A stretch of DNA of 64,000 nucleotides. Source: Lysobacter enzymogenes. GTDB lineage: Bacteria > Pseudomonadota > Gammaproteobacteria > Xanthomonadales > Xanthomonadaceae. The position numbers and the translations under genes are program-made. Below, one piece after another: positions 11,449 through 19,953 of this stretch. Location: positions 3,162,001 through 3,226,000 of the forward strand of contig NZ_CP067395.1 in NCBI RefSeq assembly GCF_017355525.1. Direction: 5' to 3'. Every line of letters begins with the position of its first letter. Within the stretch, counting starts at the first letter, position 1. A model generated the notes under the pieces. That model was not told where the DNA came from. It did no database searches and saw only the letters and a program-made list of their open reading frames with translations.

Positions 11449-13641
11449 TCAGGCCGGCACGCGCAGCGGCAGCTCGCGCAGCCGCCGCCGGTTCAACGCG
11501 AACAGCGCATTGGCGACCGCCGCCGCGACCGGCGCGGTGCCCGGTTCGCCGGCGCCGCCCATCTTCTCGGCGCTCGGCACGATATGCACCTCGATCGTCG
11601 GCGCCTCGTCCAGCCGCAGCACGCGGTAATCGTGGAAGTTGGACTGCTGCACGCCGCCGTTCTTGAACGTCAGCTCGCTGTACAGCGCCGCGCCGAGGCC
11701 GAAGTTGATGCCCGATTCCATCTGCGCGCGCACGCCGTCGGGATTCACCGCCAGCCCGCAATCGATCGCGCAGACGAAACGGTGCACGCGGATGCGCTGG
11801 CCGTTGCCGGTTTTCTCCAGCGACACCTCGGCGACCTGGGCGATGTAGCTGCCGAACGATTCGTGCACGGCGACGCCGCGTGCGCGGCCCGGCGCAAGCT
11901 TCTCGCCCCAGCCGGCTTTCTCCGCGGCCAGGTTCAACGCGGCCAGGTGGCGCGGATGCGCGCCGAGCAGCGAACGCCGGTACGCGACCGGATCCTGCCC
12001 GGCCGCATGCGCGGCCTCGTCGATCAGGCTCTCCATGATGAAGGCGTTGTAGCTGTGCCCGACCGAGCGCCACCACAGCACCGGCACGCCGGTCTGCGGC
12101 TGGTGCACTTCGACGAAGTGGTCCTTGAGGTCCTTGATGTAAGGCGAATCGGCCACGCCTTCGACCGAGGTCGAGTCGACGCCGTTCTTGACCAGGGCTT
12201 TCTCGAACGGCGAGCCGATGATGATGGACTGGCCGACCAGCACATGCTTCCACGCCACCGGCCGGCCCTGCGCGTCCAGGCCGATGCGCGCGCGCTGCAG
12301 GTACATCGGGCGGTAGTAGCCGCCGCGCACGTCGTCCTCGCGCGACCACACCGTCTTGACCGGCTTGCCCGCGGCCTTGGCCACGTGCACCGCTTCGGTG
12401 ACGAAGTCCGAACTCGGCGTGGCGCGCCGGCCGAAGCCGCCGCCGAGGAAGGTCGTGTGGATGCGCACCTGCTCGGGCTTGAGGCCGGTGATCTGGGCCG
12501 CGGCGATCTGGTCCATGCCCTGGAACTGGGTGCCGGTCCAGATCTCGCACGCGTCGGCGCCGATCTTGACCGTGCAGTTCAGCGGCTCCATCGGCGCGTG
12601 GGCGAGATACGGCACGTGGTACTCGGCCTCGATCACCTTCGCCGCGCCTTTCAGCCCCGCGTCCGCATCGCCGGCGCGCGCCGCGACCGCGCCGCCGCCG
12701 GCCGCGGCGAGGCGGGCGAATTCGGCGCGCAGCTTGGCGTCGTCCAGGCCCGCCGCGTTCGGGCCCGCGTCCCAGTCGATCTTCAGCGCATCGCGGCCCT
12801 GCTTGGCCGCCCAGTAGTGGTCGGCGATCACCGCGACGCCGCTGGGCACCCGGACCACGTCGCGCACGCCGGGCACCTTGCGCGCGGCGCTGTCGTCGAA
12901 GGATTTGACCGTTCCGCCGAACACCGGCGCGCGCGCGACCATCGCGGTCAGCAGCCCTTCGAACTGCACGTCCATGCCGAACTTGGCGCGGCCGTCGATC
13001 TTCTCCGGCCCGTCCAGGCGCCGGGTCGGCTTGCCGATGATCTTGAAGTCCTTGGCGTCCTTGAGCGTCGGCGGCGTCGTCGGCGGCGGCAGCTTGGCGG
13101 CATCGGCGACCAGTTCGCCGTAACGCAGGCGGCGCTGGCCCGCGACCACCGCGCCGTTGTCGGTGCGCAGTTGTTCGACCGGCACGCCCAGGCGCTTCGA
13201 TGCCGCCGCCAACAGCAGCGCGCGCGCGGTGGCGCCGGCCATGCGGTAGCGCTCGAACTCGCTCCAGGTGCTGGTCGAGCCGCCGGTCATCTGCATGCCG
13301 AAGGTGGTGTGCGCATACGCCGGCGCGGCCGGCGCGTGTTCGACCTTGATCTTCGACCAGTCGGCGTCGAGGTCTTCGGCGACCAGCATCGCCAGCCCGG
13401 TCCAGATGCCCTGGCCCATTTCCGAATGCGACAGCAGCACGGTGACGGTGTCGTCCTCGCCGATGCGCAGGAACGCGTTCGGCGCGAAGCCCGTCGACGC
13501 CGCCGCGGCCGCGGCCGGCGCGGCTTCGGCGAAGCGTTTGGCTCCGGGTACGACGAAGCCGATCACCAGGCCGCCGCCGATCAGCGCGCCGCTTTTGAGG
13601 AATCGGCGCCGCGAAGGCGTGTCGAGGGTGTTCACAGCCAC
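11449..13641 (-). CDS. iorB: Isoquinoline 1-oxidoreductase-like molybdopterin-binding subunit
   Basis: This 730-residue large subunit of a xanthine-dehydrogenase-family molybdenum hydroxylase should hydroxylate N-heterocycles or oxidise aldehydes in the periplasm. Its N-terminus is a twin-arginine signal (SRRRFLKSGALIGGGLVIGF), so it would be exported folded with cofactor. Domain order matches the family: an Ald_Xan_dh_C-like segment (TRRLDGPEKIDGRAKFGMDV, VIADHYWAAKQGRDALKIDW), then the Mo-binding part with EPLNCTVKI, the glycine-rich GGGFGRRA loop and AIDCGLAVNPDGVRAQMESG near the C-terminus. The small Fe-S subunit is immediately upstream. The natural substrate is unknown. Confidence 0.92.
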   Translation of the reverse strand: MAVNTLDTPSRRRFLKSGALIGGGLVIGFVVPGAKRFAEAAPAAAAAASTGFAPNAFLRIGEDDTVTVLLSHSEMGQGIWTGLAMLVAEDLDADWSKIKVEHAPAAPAYAHTTFGMQMTGGSTSTWSEFERYRMAGATARALLLAAASKRLGVPVEQLRTDNGAVVAGQRRLRYGELVADAAKLPPPTTPPTLKDAKDFKIIGKPTRRLDGPEKIDGRAKFGMDVQFEGLLTAMVARAPVFGGTVKSFDDSAARKVPGVRDVVRVPSGVAVIADHYWAAKQGRDALKIDWDAGPNAAGLDDAKLRAEFARLAAAGGGAVAARAGDADAGLKGAAKVIEAEYHVPYLAHAPMEPLNCTVKIGADACEIWTGTQFQGMDQIAAAQITGLKPEQVRIHTTFLGGGFGRRATPSSDFVTEAVHVAKAAGKPVKTVWSREDDVRGGYYRPMYLQRARIGLDAQGRPVAWKHVLVGQSIIIGSPFEKALVKNGVDSTSVEGVADSPYIKDLKDHFVEVHQPQTGVPVLWWRSVGHSYNAFIMESLIDEAAHAAGQDPVAYRRSLLGAHPRHLAALNLAAEKAGWGEKLAPGRARGVAVHESFGSYIAQVAEVSLEKTGNGQRIRVHRFVCAIDCGLAVNPDGVRAQMESGINFGLGAALYSELTFKNGGVQQSNFHDYRVLRLDEAPTIEVHIVPSAEKMGGAGEPGTAPVAAAVANALFALNRRRLRELPLRVPA

Positions 13642-13693
13642 CTCCTTGCAAACGCGGTGCGGTCGCGGCGGATGCCGCGGCCGCGGAACGGGG

Positions 13694-14233
13694 TCAGGCG
13701 GTTTCGACGTTGCGCAGCACCGGCAGCGGCAAGGCCCGCGCGGCGTCTTCGGCCGGGCTGGTTGTCTGTGCGGTGGCCGCGCCGCCGGCGATCTGCGCGG
13801 CGCGATGGACCGCGGCGCGGATGCGCGGATAGGTGCCGCAACGGCAGATGTTGCCGGACAGCGCCTGATCGATATCGGTGTCGCTGGGCTGCGGGATTTT
13901 GCTCAGCAAAGCGGCCGCGGACATGATCTGGCCGGACTGGCAGTAGCCGCACTGGACCACGTCGATCTCGGCCCAGGCGCGCTGCACCGGATGCGGGCCG
14001 TCGCGGCCGAGCCCTTCGATGGTGAGGATCTTGCGGCCTTCCACCGTCGCCGCCGGGGTCACGCAGGCGCGGCGCGGGGAACCGTCGATATGCACGGTGC
14101 AGGCGCCGCATTGGGCGATGCCGCATCCGAACTTGGTGCCGGTCAGATGCAGCAGGTCGCGCAGCACCCACAACAGCGGCATGTCCGGCGGCGCGTCGAC
14201 TTCGTGGTCGGCGCCGTTGACGTTGAGCTTCAT
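13694..14233 (-). CDS. iorA: Isoquinoline 1-oxidoreductase-like [2Fe-2S] subunit
   Basis: This 179-residue small subunit carries two [2Fe-2S] clusters that pass electrons from the Mo site. The plant-ferredoxin-type cluster motif is [12 protein letters not shown], followed by a later Cys. The second domain has [10 protein letters not shown] and [14 protein letters not shown] use the ATG at 14233 because GAGGG lies 7 nt upstream; an ATG at 14239 would leave no spacing. It is the first gene of a minus-strand operon with iorB and the cytochrome. It has no signal peptide, so it should ride out on the Tat signal of IorB. Confidence 0.93.
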   Translation of the reverse strand: MKLNVNGADHEVDAPPDMPLLWVLRDLLHLTGTKFGCGIAQCGACTVHIDGSPRRACVTPAATVEGRKILTIEGLGRDGPHPVQRAWAEIDVVQCGYCQSGQIMSAAALLSKIPQPSDTDIDQALSGNICRCGTYPRIRAAVHRAAQIAGGAATAQTTSPAEDAARALPLPVLRNVETA

Positions 14234-14583
14234 CGGCATCCCTCGCGGCGGCTGGGGTCGTCGCTGGAGCCTACACCCGGTTTTGCCGGATTCGCCAGCG
14301 TCGGCGGGCGCGATTGCGGCAATGCTTGACGCGCGTCGCGGCTGCGCCGGCTTGCCGAAAACTGCGTGTCTGCATGGGTTGTGCCGACATGCGTTCGTCG
14401 CAGCATGAAACACATCGCGAAAAAACGCCGCCGCCATCGTCTGCGCGCGTCGCGCCCGCAGCGGCGCCGGCTTGCCTAAAACTGCTGTCGCGTGCGGCTG
14501 CGGCCGACACCCACCGCGCCGCCGCGTGCCGCACCGCCGCAGTCGTTCTAGACTCGATCCCACCCCGCTCACGGTCGCCGCCC
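14234..14583. other. Divergent intergenic region iorA / xdhC with a 21-bp direct repeat
   Basis: No gene is supported in these 350 bases. It must hold divergent promoters for the Mo hydroxylase and for its cofactor genes. A 21-bp direct repeat beginning GCGCCGGCTTGCC occurs at 14344-14364 and again at 14464-14484 (one mismatch), exactly 120 bp apart. It could be a shared regulator site. Confidence 0.6.
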
Positions 14584-15591
14584 ATGGCCGATTCGCCGGA
14601 ACCCAGCTCCTTGCCGCGCGCCGCGCCCGGCGGCGTGCGCGCGGTCGTCGAGGCCAGCGCCGCGGCCGCCGCGCGCGGCGATCCGGCGACCCTGGCGCTG
14701 GTGCTGGAGACCGAAGGCTCGACCTATGTGCGCGCCGGCGCGCTGGCGCTGTTCGGCGCGCGCGACGGCCAGGTCGGCTGGCTCAGCGGCGGCTGCATCG
14801 AACCGGAGATCGAACAGCGCGCGGCCGCGGCCGCCGCCGTGCGCGGCATCGACTGGATGGACATCGACACCCGCAGCGACGAAGACCTGTTCGCCGGTTC
14901 CGCGCCCGGCTGCCGCGGCCGCCTGCGGCTGGCGCTGCTGCCGTTGGCGGCGCTGCGCGAATGGCCGGCGCTGGTCGACGAATGGCGCCGCGGCCACGGC
15001 GACCTGCGCCTGGAGGTGCAGCCCGGCGGCGCGGTCGTCGCGACGGTCGGCGACGAGCGCCAGCGCTGGACCCTGCCGGCCGCGCCGCTGCCGTGGACCG
15101 CCGCCGAACCCTGGCGCGTGGAGATCGCCGCGCCGCCGTCGGTGCTGGTGCTCGGCGCCGGTCCGGAAACCCCGACGCTGCTGCCGCTGCTGCGCACGCT
15201 GGGCTGGATGACCACCCTGGTCGAACGCCGCCCGCGCTGGTCCGCGCTCGCCGCGCTGGCCGACCACGCCCTCGCCCGCAGCCCCGCGCAGGCGCTGGCG
15301 ACCGCGCGCGCGCACGACGCCGCGCTGGTCATGCACCACCATTTCGAACTCGACCGCGAAGCGCTGGAGCACCTCGGCGGCGACGGCGGCGAGGCGATCG
15401 GCTACGTCGGCCTGCTCGGCCCGCAGCGGCGGCGCGAAGACCTGTTCCGGGTGCTGCCGGCCGCCGCGCGCGAATCGCTGGCGCCGCGGCTGCATTCGCC
15501 GATCGGGCTGGCGCTCGGAGGAGAAGGGCCGGAAGCGATCGCGCTGAGCGTAGTCGCTCAGTTGCAGCGCCACCGCCACGGCGGCGCATGA
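14584..15591 (+). CDS. XdhC/CoxI-family molybdenum hydroxylase maturation protein
   Basis: This 335-residue cytosolic protein has an N-terminal XdhC_CoxI domain ([35 protein letters not shown]) and a C-terminal Rossmann-like XdhC_C domain ([24 protein letters not shown] ... [13 protein letters not shown]). By family it binds the molybdenum cofactor, helps sulphurate it and protects it before insertion into the hydroxylase. Its divergent position beside iorAB names the likely client. The stop overlaps the start of the MocA-like gene (ATGA), so both are made together. Confidence 0.9.
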   Translation: MADSPEPSSLPRAAPGGVRAVVEASAAAAARGDPATLALVLETEGSTYVRAGALALFGARDGQVGWLSGGCIEPEIEQRAAAAAAVRGIDWMDIDTRSDEDLFAGSAPGCRGRLRLALLPLAALREWPALVDEWRRGHGDLRLEVQPGGAVVATVGDERQRWTLPAAPLPWTAAEPWRVEIAAPPSVLVLGAGPETPTLLPLLRTLGWMTTLVERRPRWSALAALADHALARSPAQALATARAHDAALVMHHHFELDREALEHLGGDGGEAIGYVGLLGPQRRREDLFRVLPAAARESLAPRLHSPIGLALGGEGPEAIALSVVAQLQRHRHGGA

Positions 15592-16190
15592 GCCTGCGCT
15601 TCGCCGCCGTGCTGCTCGCCGCCGGCGCCAGCCGCCGCCTCGGCCTGCCCAAGCAATTGCTGCGCCGCGACGGCGAGACCCTGCTGCGCCGCGGCGCGCG
15701 GCTGGCGCTGGCCAGCGGCGCGACGCGGGTGCTGGTCGTGCTCGGCGCGCGCGCCGACGCGCTGCGCGGCGAACTCGACGGACTGGCGGTGGAAACGGTG
15801 CTCAACCCCGACTGGCAGGACGGCATGGCCGCGAGCCTCGCCGCCGCCGCGCGCGCGCTCGACGGCTTCGACGGCGCGGTGTTGGTGCTGGCCTGCGACC
15901 AGCCGGCGCTGGAGCTCGCCCATTTGCAGGCGCTGCGCGACGGCGCCGTCGCCGCGGGCTGCGCCGCGACCGAACACGCCGGCGCGCTCGGCGTGCCGGC
16001 GCTGATCGCCCCGGCGCTGTGGCGCGAAGCCACCGGCCTGCGCGGCGACCGCGGCTTCGGCGCGGCCCTGGCGCAGGCGCCGGCCGACGCGGTGTGGCGC
16101 CTGCGCGCGCCGGAACTGGAGCTGGACCTGGACACCCCGGGCGATGTCGACGTAGCGATCGCGCGCGGCTGGATCGATCCGGCGGGCTGA
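15588..16190 (+). CDS. mocA: MocA-like molybdenum cofactor nucleotidyltransferase
   Basis: This 200-residue MobA-like NTP transferase has the start FAAVLLAAGASRRLGLPKQLL (nucleotide-binding LAAGxSxRxGxxK), the metal site LVLACDQPAL and a C-terminal LDLDTPGDVD motif. Family members add CMP to molybdopterin to give the MCD form used by xanthine-dehydrogenase-like enzymes. Its pairing with XdhC and the nearby IorAB strongly supports cytidylyl rather than guanylyl transfer, although specificity itself is inferred. Translationally coupled to xdhC by ATGA. Confidence 0.88.
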   Translation: MSLRFAAVLLAAGASRRLGLPKQLLRRDGETLLRRGARLALASGATRVLVVLGARADALRGELDGLAVETVLNPDWQDGMAASLAAAARALDGFDGAVLVLACDQPALELAHLQALRDGAVAAGCAATEHAGALGVPALIAPALWREATGLRGDRGFGAALAQAPADAVWRLRAPELELDLDTPGDVDVAIARGWIDPAG

Positions 16191-16282
16191 GGCGATTCCG
16201 CATTCGCTGCGCAAAACCGTCCCTCAGCAAGCGCGACGCTCACCCACCACTCGGCCCGACCGTCCACGCAGCCACGCCTGCC

Positions 16283-16336
16283 CTGTAGGAGCGGCGTCCC
16301 ACGGGATTTCCTTCGGTCACAAGCCGCGACCGCGAC
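16283..16336. repeat. Variant half-copy of the dispersed palindrome with a 24-nt insertion
   Basis: The first 14 nt of the standard arm (CTGTAGGAGCGGCG, 16283-16296) are followed by 24 foreign nt (16297-16320). The rest of the arm (AAGCCGCGACCGCGAC, 16321-16336) then resumes. No facing arm is attached. Confidence 0.7.
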
Positions 16337-16417
16337 ACCGCAACTACGACGCAACTGCCGCTTCGCCTGCGTCGATCACCCGCCACCGTCTCACCCCGGC
16401 CCAGGTCCCCCGGCAGC

Positions 16418-16497
16418 GGCGGCGCGAGCCGCGACCGCGACCTCGCCACGACGAGGTAGGCGATGTGTCGCGGTCGCGGCTCGCGCCGCTCCTACAG
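16418..16497. repeat. Dispersed palindromic repeat, copy 2 (left arm truncated)
   Basis: The right arm 16470-16497 is identical to that of the copy at 10794-10821. The left arm keeps its inner 20 bp (16418-16437) but lacks the outer CTGTAGGA. The spacer is diverged. Confidence 0.85.
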
Positions 16498-16533
16498 GGG
16501 CAGACGGAACTGTGCGGGCGGTTGGCGGCAGAA

Positions 16534-16616
16534 CCGGTTCGAGTCATAGGCCGCGGCCGCTGGGGAGGGTCGGGGACGACCTTGGGGATGCGGCCGCGAC
16601 CTATGACTGGAACCGG
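16534..16616. repeat. 27-bp imperfect inverted repeat, different family
   Basis: The arm at 16534-16560 (CCGGTTCGAGTCATAGG then CCGCGGCCGC) matches the reverse complement of 16590-16616 at 25 of 27 positions, with a 29-nt spacer. It is unrelated to the neighbouring dispersed palindrome. Confidence 0.85.
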
Positions 16617-16755
16617 CTCGGACGCCGCGCATGCGGCGCGCCCGCCGCAATGGCGGGAACGGTCCGGGGGAGTTCGATGAGGGGGCCGAAAACAGAGGCC
16701 CGCGCCGCCCGGCCAGACTCCCTGTCAGCCGGGCGGCGCAAACCGCACGCCGGCC

Positions 16756-16974
16756 CTAGGGAACCAGCGTGCCAAACACGGGCTGCGAGTCGGCGTCGTA
16801 AATACGCAGCCACAGCCCTTTGCGAGCCTGTACCGCGTATCTCCGGGCCGAGGGCAGCACGGACTTCAGCGCCGCTTCGGCGCTGCGGTACTCCTGTTCG
16901 ATCTCTGCGATCGCCACGGCCAGCGCGCGGTCGTCGCCGCCGCCGTCGCGCTGCTTCAGTTCGACGCGAAACAT
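16756..16974 (-). CDS. Small hypothetical protein
   Basis: This is a 72-residue cytosolic protein, charged and predicted to be helical in its first half (DDRALAVAIAEIEQEYRSAE), followed by a short beta-rich end (GLWLRIYDADSQPVFGTLVP). No family is recognised. I accept it as a gene because AAGGA lies 6 nt before the ATG, the amino-acid composition is normal rather than the Arg/Ala bias of shadow frames, and no other frame competes for the segment. It is convergent with the MocA-like gene and sits next to a stretch of lower G+C. Confidence 0.6.
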   Translation of the reverse strand: MFRVELKQRDGGGDDRALAVAIAEIEQEYRSAEAALKSVLPSARRYAVQARKGLWLRIYDADSQPVFGTLVP

Positions 16975-17116
16975 GGGTCATCCTTGTGGAAAGTCAGCCG
17001 GCCCGGTCTGGGGGATGTCCGCTTAGGCGGATCTATGACTCGGTGGTGCCGTCGAGCGATACCAAAGATGCTTGTTGCGCGTAAAGGAAACTGTCGTCGG
17101 AGTGCTCTACAGCGTG

Positions 17117-17130
17117 TAGGAATTTTCCTA
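17117..17130. promoter_or_regulatory. Palindrome TAGGAATTTTCCTA in a low-G+C intergenic patch
   Basis: Arms TAGGAA and TTCCTA flank a TT centre. It lies in the 256-bp gap (16975-17230) upstream of the small hypothetical gene and downstream of the LysR gene. It may be an operator or a small hairpin; no regulator is known. Confidence 0.3.
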
Positions 17131-17230
17131 ATGCGACGTGTCGAACGTCACAGGTTTCAGACGTAACGGTGGACTTGAGATGCCATTTGTTCATGTGGAC
17201 CTGCTTCACGGTTAGCAGGCCCGCGCAGCG

Positions 17231-18178
17231 CTAGGGCGCCGCAGCGGCGCTTTGCGCACGACCGGACAGCCACGGCTGCAGCTCGCGCAAGCCTTGGCGC
17301 AGCGCGTCGGCCAAGGCGCGCACGCGTTCGGTGCGGCGCAGATCCGGATGGCTGAGCAGCCACAGATCCGTGCCCATCGCCTCGACCGGCGCGCCGACCC
17401 GGACCAGCCCGCGCTCGCCGTCGCCCAAATAGCACGGCAGCACGGTCAGGCCCATGCCGGCGGCGGCGGCGTCGCGCAGCGCCAGCAGGCTGTTGGCGCT
17501 GAACACGGTGCGGCGGTCGTACTGCATGCGCCGCAGCCACTGCGCCATGCCGATGTGGGCGAGGTTGCCGCCGGGCGCGAGCCAGTCGTAGCCGTCCAGA
17601 TCCTGCGGCCCGGCGCCGCGCGGCAGGCGCAGCGCGCGCGGACGGTAGACCGCGCTGGCCAGGCGCGCGACCTTGCGCCCGATCAAGCCCTCCGGCGGCT
17701 CGCCGCCGGGGCGCAGGGCCAGATCGGCTTCGTGCCGGCTCAGGTCCTGGGTGTGGTTGTCGGCGGTCACCTGCAACACGATCCCCGGATGCTCGCGGCG
17801 GAAGCGCACCAGCAGCGCCGGCAGCACGCCGTACAGCAGCGGATCGACCGTGGTCAGGCGGACCTTGCCGGTCGGGCGCGCGTCGAGCCCGCTCAGGCGG
17901 CGCTCGGCGGCGGCGATGCGCGCCTCGATCTCGGCCGCGGCGGCGATCGCCTCCTCGCCGTTCGGCGTAGGCGCATACCCGTCGCGCGCGCGCTCGAACA
18001 GGCGCACGCCGAGCGCGCGCTCGATCGTGTTGACGCGGCGGAACACGGTGGGATGGCTGACCGCCAGACGCTTGGCCGCGCCGTTGAGCGAGCCGGCGCG
18101 GCCGACCGCGAGCAGGAAGCGGTAGTCGTCCCAGGCCAGGCCGGCGGGGTCGGCGGCGGGCGCGGATGCCTTGTTCAT
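17231..18178 (-). CDS. LysR-family transcriptional regulator
   Basis: This 315-residue DNA-binding regulator has an N-terminal winged helix-turn-helix (DDYRFLLAVGRAGSLNGAAKRLAVSHPTVFRRVNTIERALGVRLFERAR, about residues 16-64). A periplasmic-binding-like effector domain begins at GKVRLTTVDPLLYGVLPALL. It is transcribed divergently from an AhpD-like gene with a 102-bp shared promoter region, the standard layout for a LysR regulator and its target. A GAAAT-GT-ATTTC palindrome in the gap is a candidate binding site. The effector is unknown. Confidence 0.92.
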   Translation of the reverse strand: MNKASAPAADPAGLAWDDYRFLLAVGRAGSLNGAAKRLAVSHPTVFRRVNTIERALGVRLFERARDGYAPTPNGEEAIAAAAEIEARIAAAERRLSGLDARPTGKVRLTTVDPLLYGVLPALLVRFRREHPGIVLQVTADNHTQDLSRHEADLALRPGGEPPEGLIGRKVARLASAVYRPRALRLPRGAGPQDLDGYDWLAPGGNLAHIGMAQWLRRMQYDRRTVFSANSLLALRDAAAAGMGLTVLPCYLGDGERGLVRVGAPVEAMGTDLWLLSHPDLRRTERVRALADALRQGLRELQPWLSGRAQSAAAAP

Positions 18179-18206
18179 CGGTGCAAACTCCGCTTGCGCG
18201 TATGGG

Positions 18207-18218
18207 GAAATGTATTTC
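18207..18218. promoter_or_regulatory. Candidate LysR operator, GAAATGTATTTC
   Basis: Inverted arms GAAAT/ATTTC around GT lie in the divergent LysR/AhpD-like promoter region, in an A+T-richer patch. The size and position fit a regulator site for the divergent pair; binding is inferred only. Confidence 0.4.
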
Positions 18219-18280
18219 AGCGATGAACATCCTAACGTGACGGCACCGCGTCGTCCGACGCACCCGAACAGGAATCCCCG

Positions 18281-18742
18281 ATGTCCGCCCGTCTGGATTA
18301 CAACAAGGTCGACCCGCGCGGCACGCAAGCGCTGCTGGGCCTGCGCAAGTACATCGAACACAGCGGCCTGGAGCCGTCGCTGATCGATCTGGTCAACGTC
18401 CGCATCTCGCAGATCAACGGCTGCGCGTATTGCATCCGCGCGCATACCGACGAAGCGGTGGCGCGCGGCGAAAGCCACACCCGCCTGCATCTGCTGCGGG
18501 TGTGGCCGGAAGGGCCCTTCAGCGAGCGCGAACGCGCCGCGCTGGCCTGGGCCGAAGCGATCACCGAGGTCGGCGATCCGCTCGATCAGGCGCCGGTCGA
18601 CGATGCGGTGTACGCGCGGGTGCGCGAGCAGTTCGACGATTCGGATCTGGTCGCGCTGACCTACACGGCGATCGCGATGAACGCGTGGAACCGGTTGGCG
18701 ATCGCGTTCCGCAAGCCGGATCCGGCGTTGGCGGCGGGTTGA
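18281..18742 (+). CDS. AhpD-like carboxymuconolactone decarboxylase family protein
   Basis: This 153-residue cytosolic protein has the core motif NGCAYCIRAHTDEA, the redox-active CxxC plus His of the AhpD branch of the CMD family. AhpD-type proteins reduce peroxidase partners or act as thiol oxidoreductases; many small relatives are uncharacterised. The C-terminal helices (LVALTYTAIAMNAWNRLAIAF) are typical. It is controlled most likely by the divergent LysR protein, which suggests induction by an oxidant or electrophile, but that is inference. Confidence 0.9.
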   Translation: MSARLDYNKVDPRGTQALLGLRKYIEHSGLEPSLIDLVNVRISQINGCAYCIRAHTDEAVARGESHTRLHLLRVWPEGPFSERERAALAWAEAITEVGDPLDQAPVDDAVYARVREQFDDSDLVALTYTAIAMNAWNRLAIAFRKPDPALAAG

Positions 18743-18798
18743 GCCCGGGCGCGCGCTGGCGGTTTTGCCGTCGGCGCCGCGATGGACGTGCGCCGCAG

Positions 18799-19608
18799 TC
18801 AGAAGCGGTAGCGCACCACCCGCCCGAGGTCGCGCAGCCAGCGCGAGCGTTCGTACATACGGAACGCCAGCCGCTGCGTCCACGGCAACGCAGCCATTTC
18901 CGGCAGTTGCGAGTAGCGCGCCTCGTCGACCAATTGCAGGCGCGGATGCCACTGCTCCAGCGCGGCCGCGCCGCGCGCGTCCCACTCGCCGATGCGCGCG
19001 TCGGTGGCGCGGATCATGCGCGCATGCCGCAGCAGGCGCAGGGCGAGGCGGTTGTAGACGTCGCACAGCAACTGCCCGCCTTGCGGGAAATGTTCGATCA
19101 GCCGCAACACCAGTTCGCGCACGCGGTCCTGGTCGAGATACGGGAACAAGCCTTCGGCGATCACCAGCACCGGGCGGTCGTTGTCGAGCTTGCCGATCCA
19201 GTCCGGCTCCATCACGTTGCTCGCCAGGGTGCGGTACTTGCCCAGGCGCTGCGGCAGCAGTTCGCGCCGCAGCCGGATCACTTCCGGGAAATCGATGTCG
19301 AGCCAGTCCACGTCCAGGTCCGGATCGACCCGGTAGATGCGCGAATCCAGGCCGCAGGCCAGGTGCAGCACCAGGGTGTCCTGGCGCGATTGCAGCGCCG
19401 CGCGCGTCCATTTGTCGATCGCCAGGGAACGGAACGCCAGGCCGCGGATGTCGAGCGGGCTCAGGCCGAAGCGTTCGAAATCGTAGTCCAGGCGCCGGGC
19501 CAGATCGTCGGCCAGACGGTCGTGCAGGACCGGGTGCGCGCTGCGATTGTCCATCGCCTTGGCGTAGAGGGTGATCAGCAGGGTTTCTTGACTGCCTTCC
19601 AGGCGCAT
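18799..19608 (-). CDS. Class I SAM-dependent methyltransferase, PPM1/TcmP-like (leucine carboxyl methyltransferase family)
   Basis: This 269-residue protein belongs to the family that includes TcmP-type O-methyltransferases and protein leucine carboxyl methyltransferases. The SAM site is seen as LVLHLACGLDSRIYRVDPD with the acidic WLDIDFPEVIRLRR downstream, and the later motif PVLVIAEGLFPYLDQDRVRELV is characteristic. I start at the ATG at 19608, preceded by a GGAG, instead of the upstream ATG at 19653. Its substrate is unknown; small-molecule carboxyl or hydroxyl methylation is the usual activity of bacterial members. Confidence 0.85.
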   Translation of the reverse strand: MRLEGSQETLLITLYAKAMDNRSAHPVLHDRLADDLARRLDYDFERFGLSPLDIRGLAFRSLAIDKWTRAALQSRQDTLVLHLACGLDSRIYRVDPDLDVDWLDIDFPEVIRLRRELLPQRLGKYRTLASNVMEPDWIGKLDNDRPVLVIAEGLFPYLDQDRVRELVLRLIEHFPQGGQLLCDVYNRLALRLLRHARMIRATDARIGEWDARGAAALEQWHPRLQLVDEARYSQLPEMAALPWTQRLAFRMYERSRWLRDLGRVVRYRF

Positions 19609-19953
19609 CGGCGGCTCCAGGGACTCGGTCGGGCGGCTCGGGCGCGCGACCACGGCGAGCGCGGAGTGTGCGCGGCGCGGCGTGACGCCGGGGCGTAGGC
19701 CGCGCGGCTGCCACTAGACCACCGGCGCTATTAATTCCCCGTCACGCGCGCGCCCGCCGCGACCGGCCATCGCGGGCCCGCACCCGCGGACTGCGCCCGC
19801 GCTGCGCGCTGGCCGGCACGCCGCCACCGGCGCAACGATCCGTGCCCGCGGCGCGATTGCGCCGCCCGCAGCGCGCGCGGAGACTGCACGCCATCGCCCG
19901 CGCCGTACCGGCGCCGCGCCGCTCCCCCGCCCCAAAACCGGCAGAACCCACCG

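Larger units (their letters stand above)
16191..16755. other. Repeat-rich intergenic region between convergent genes
   Basis: This 565-bp stretch between the MocA-like gene and a small minus-strand gene carries no supportable coding sequence. It holds a variant half-copy of the dispersed palindrome (16283-16336), a near-complete copy (16418-16497) and a separate 27-bp inverted repeat (16534-16616), each listed on its own. Confidence 0.75.

Noticed and set aside
16534..16616. GGTTCGAGTC resembles a tRNA T-loop
   Set aside because: No acceptor stem, anticodon arm or CCA end can be fitted; it is one arm of an inverted repeat.
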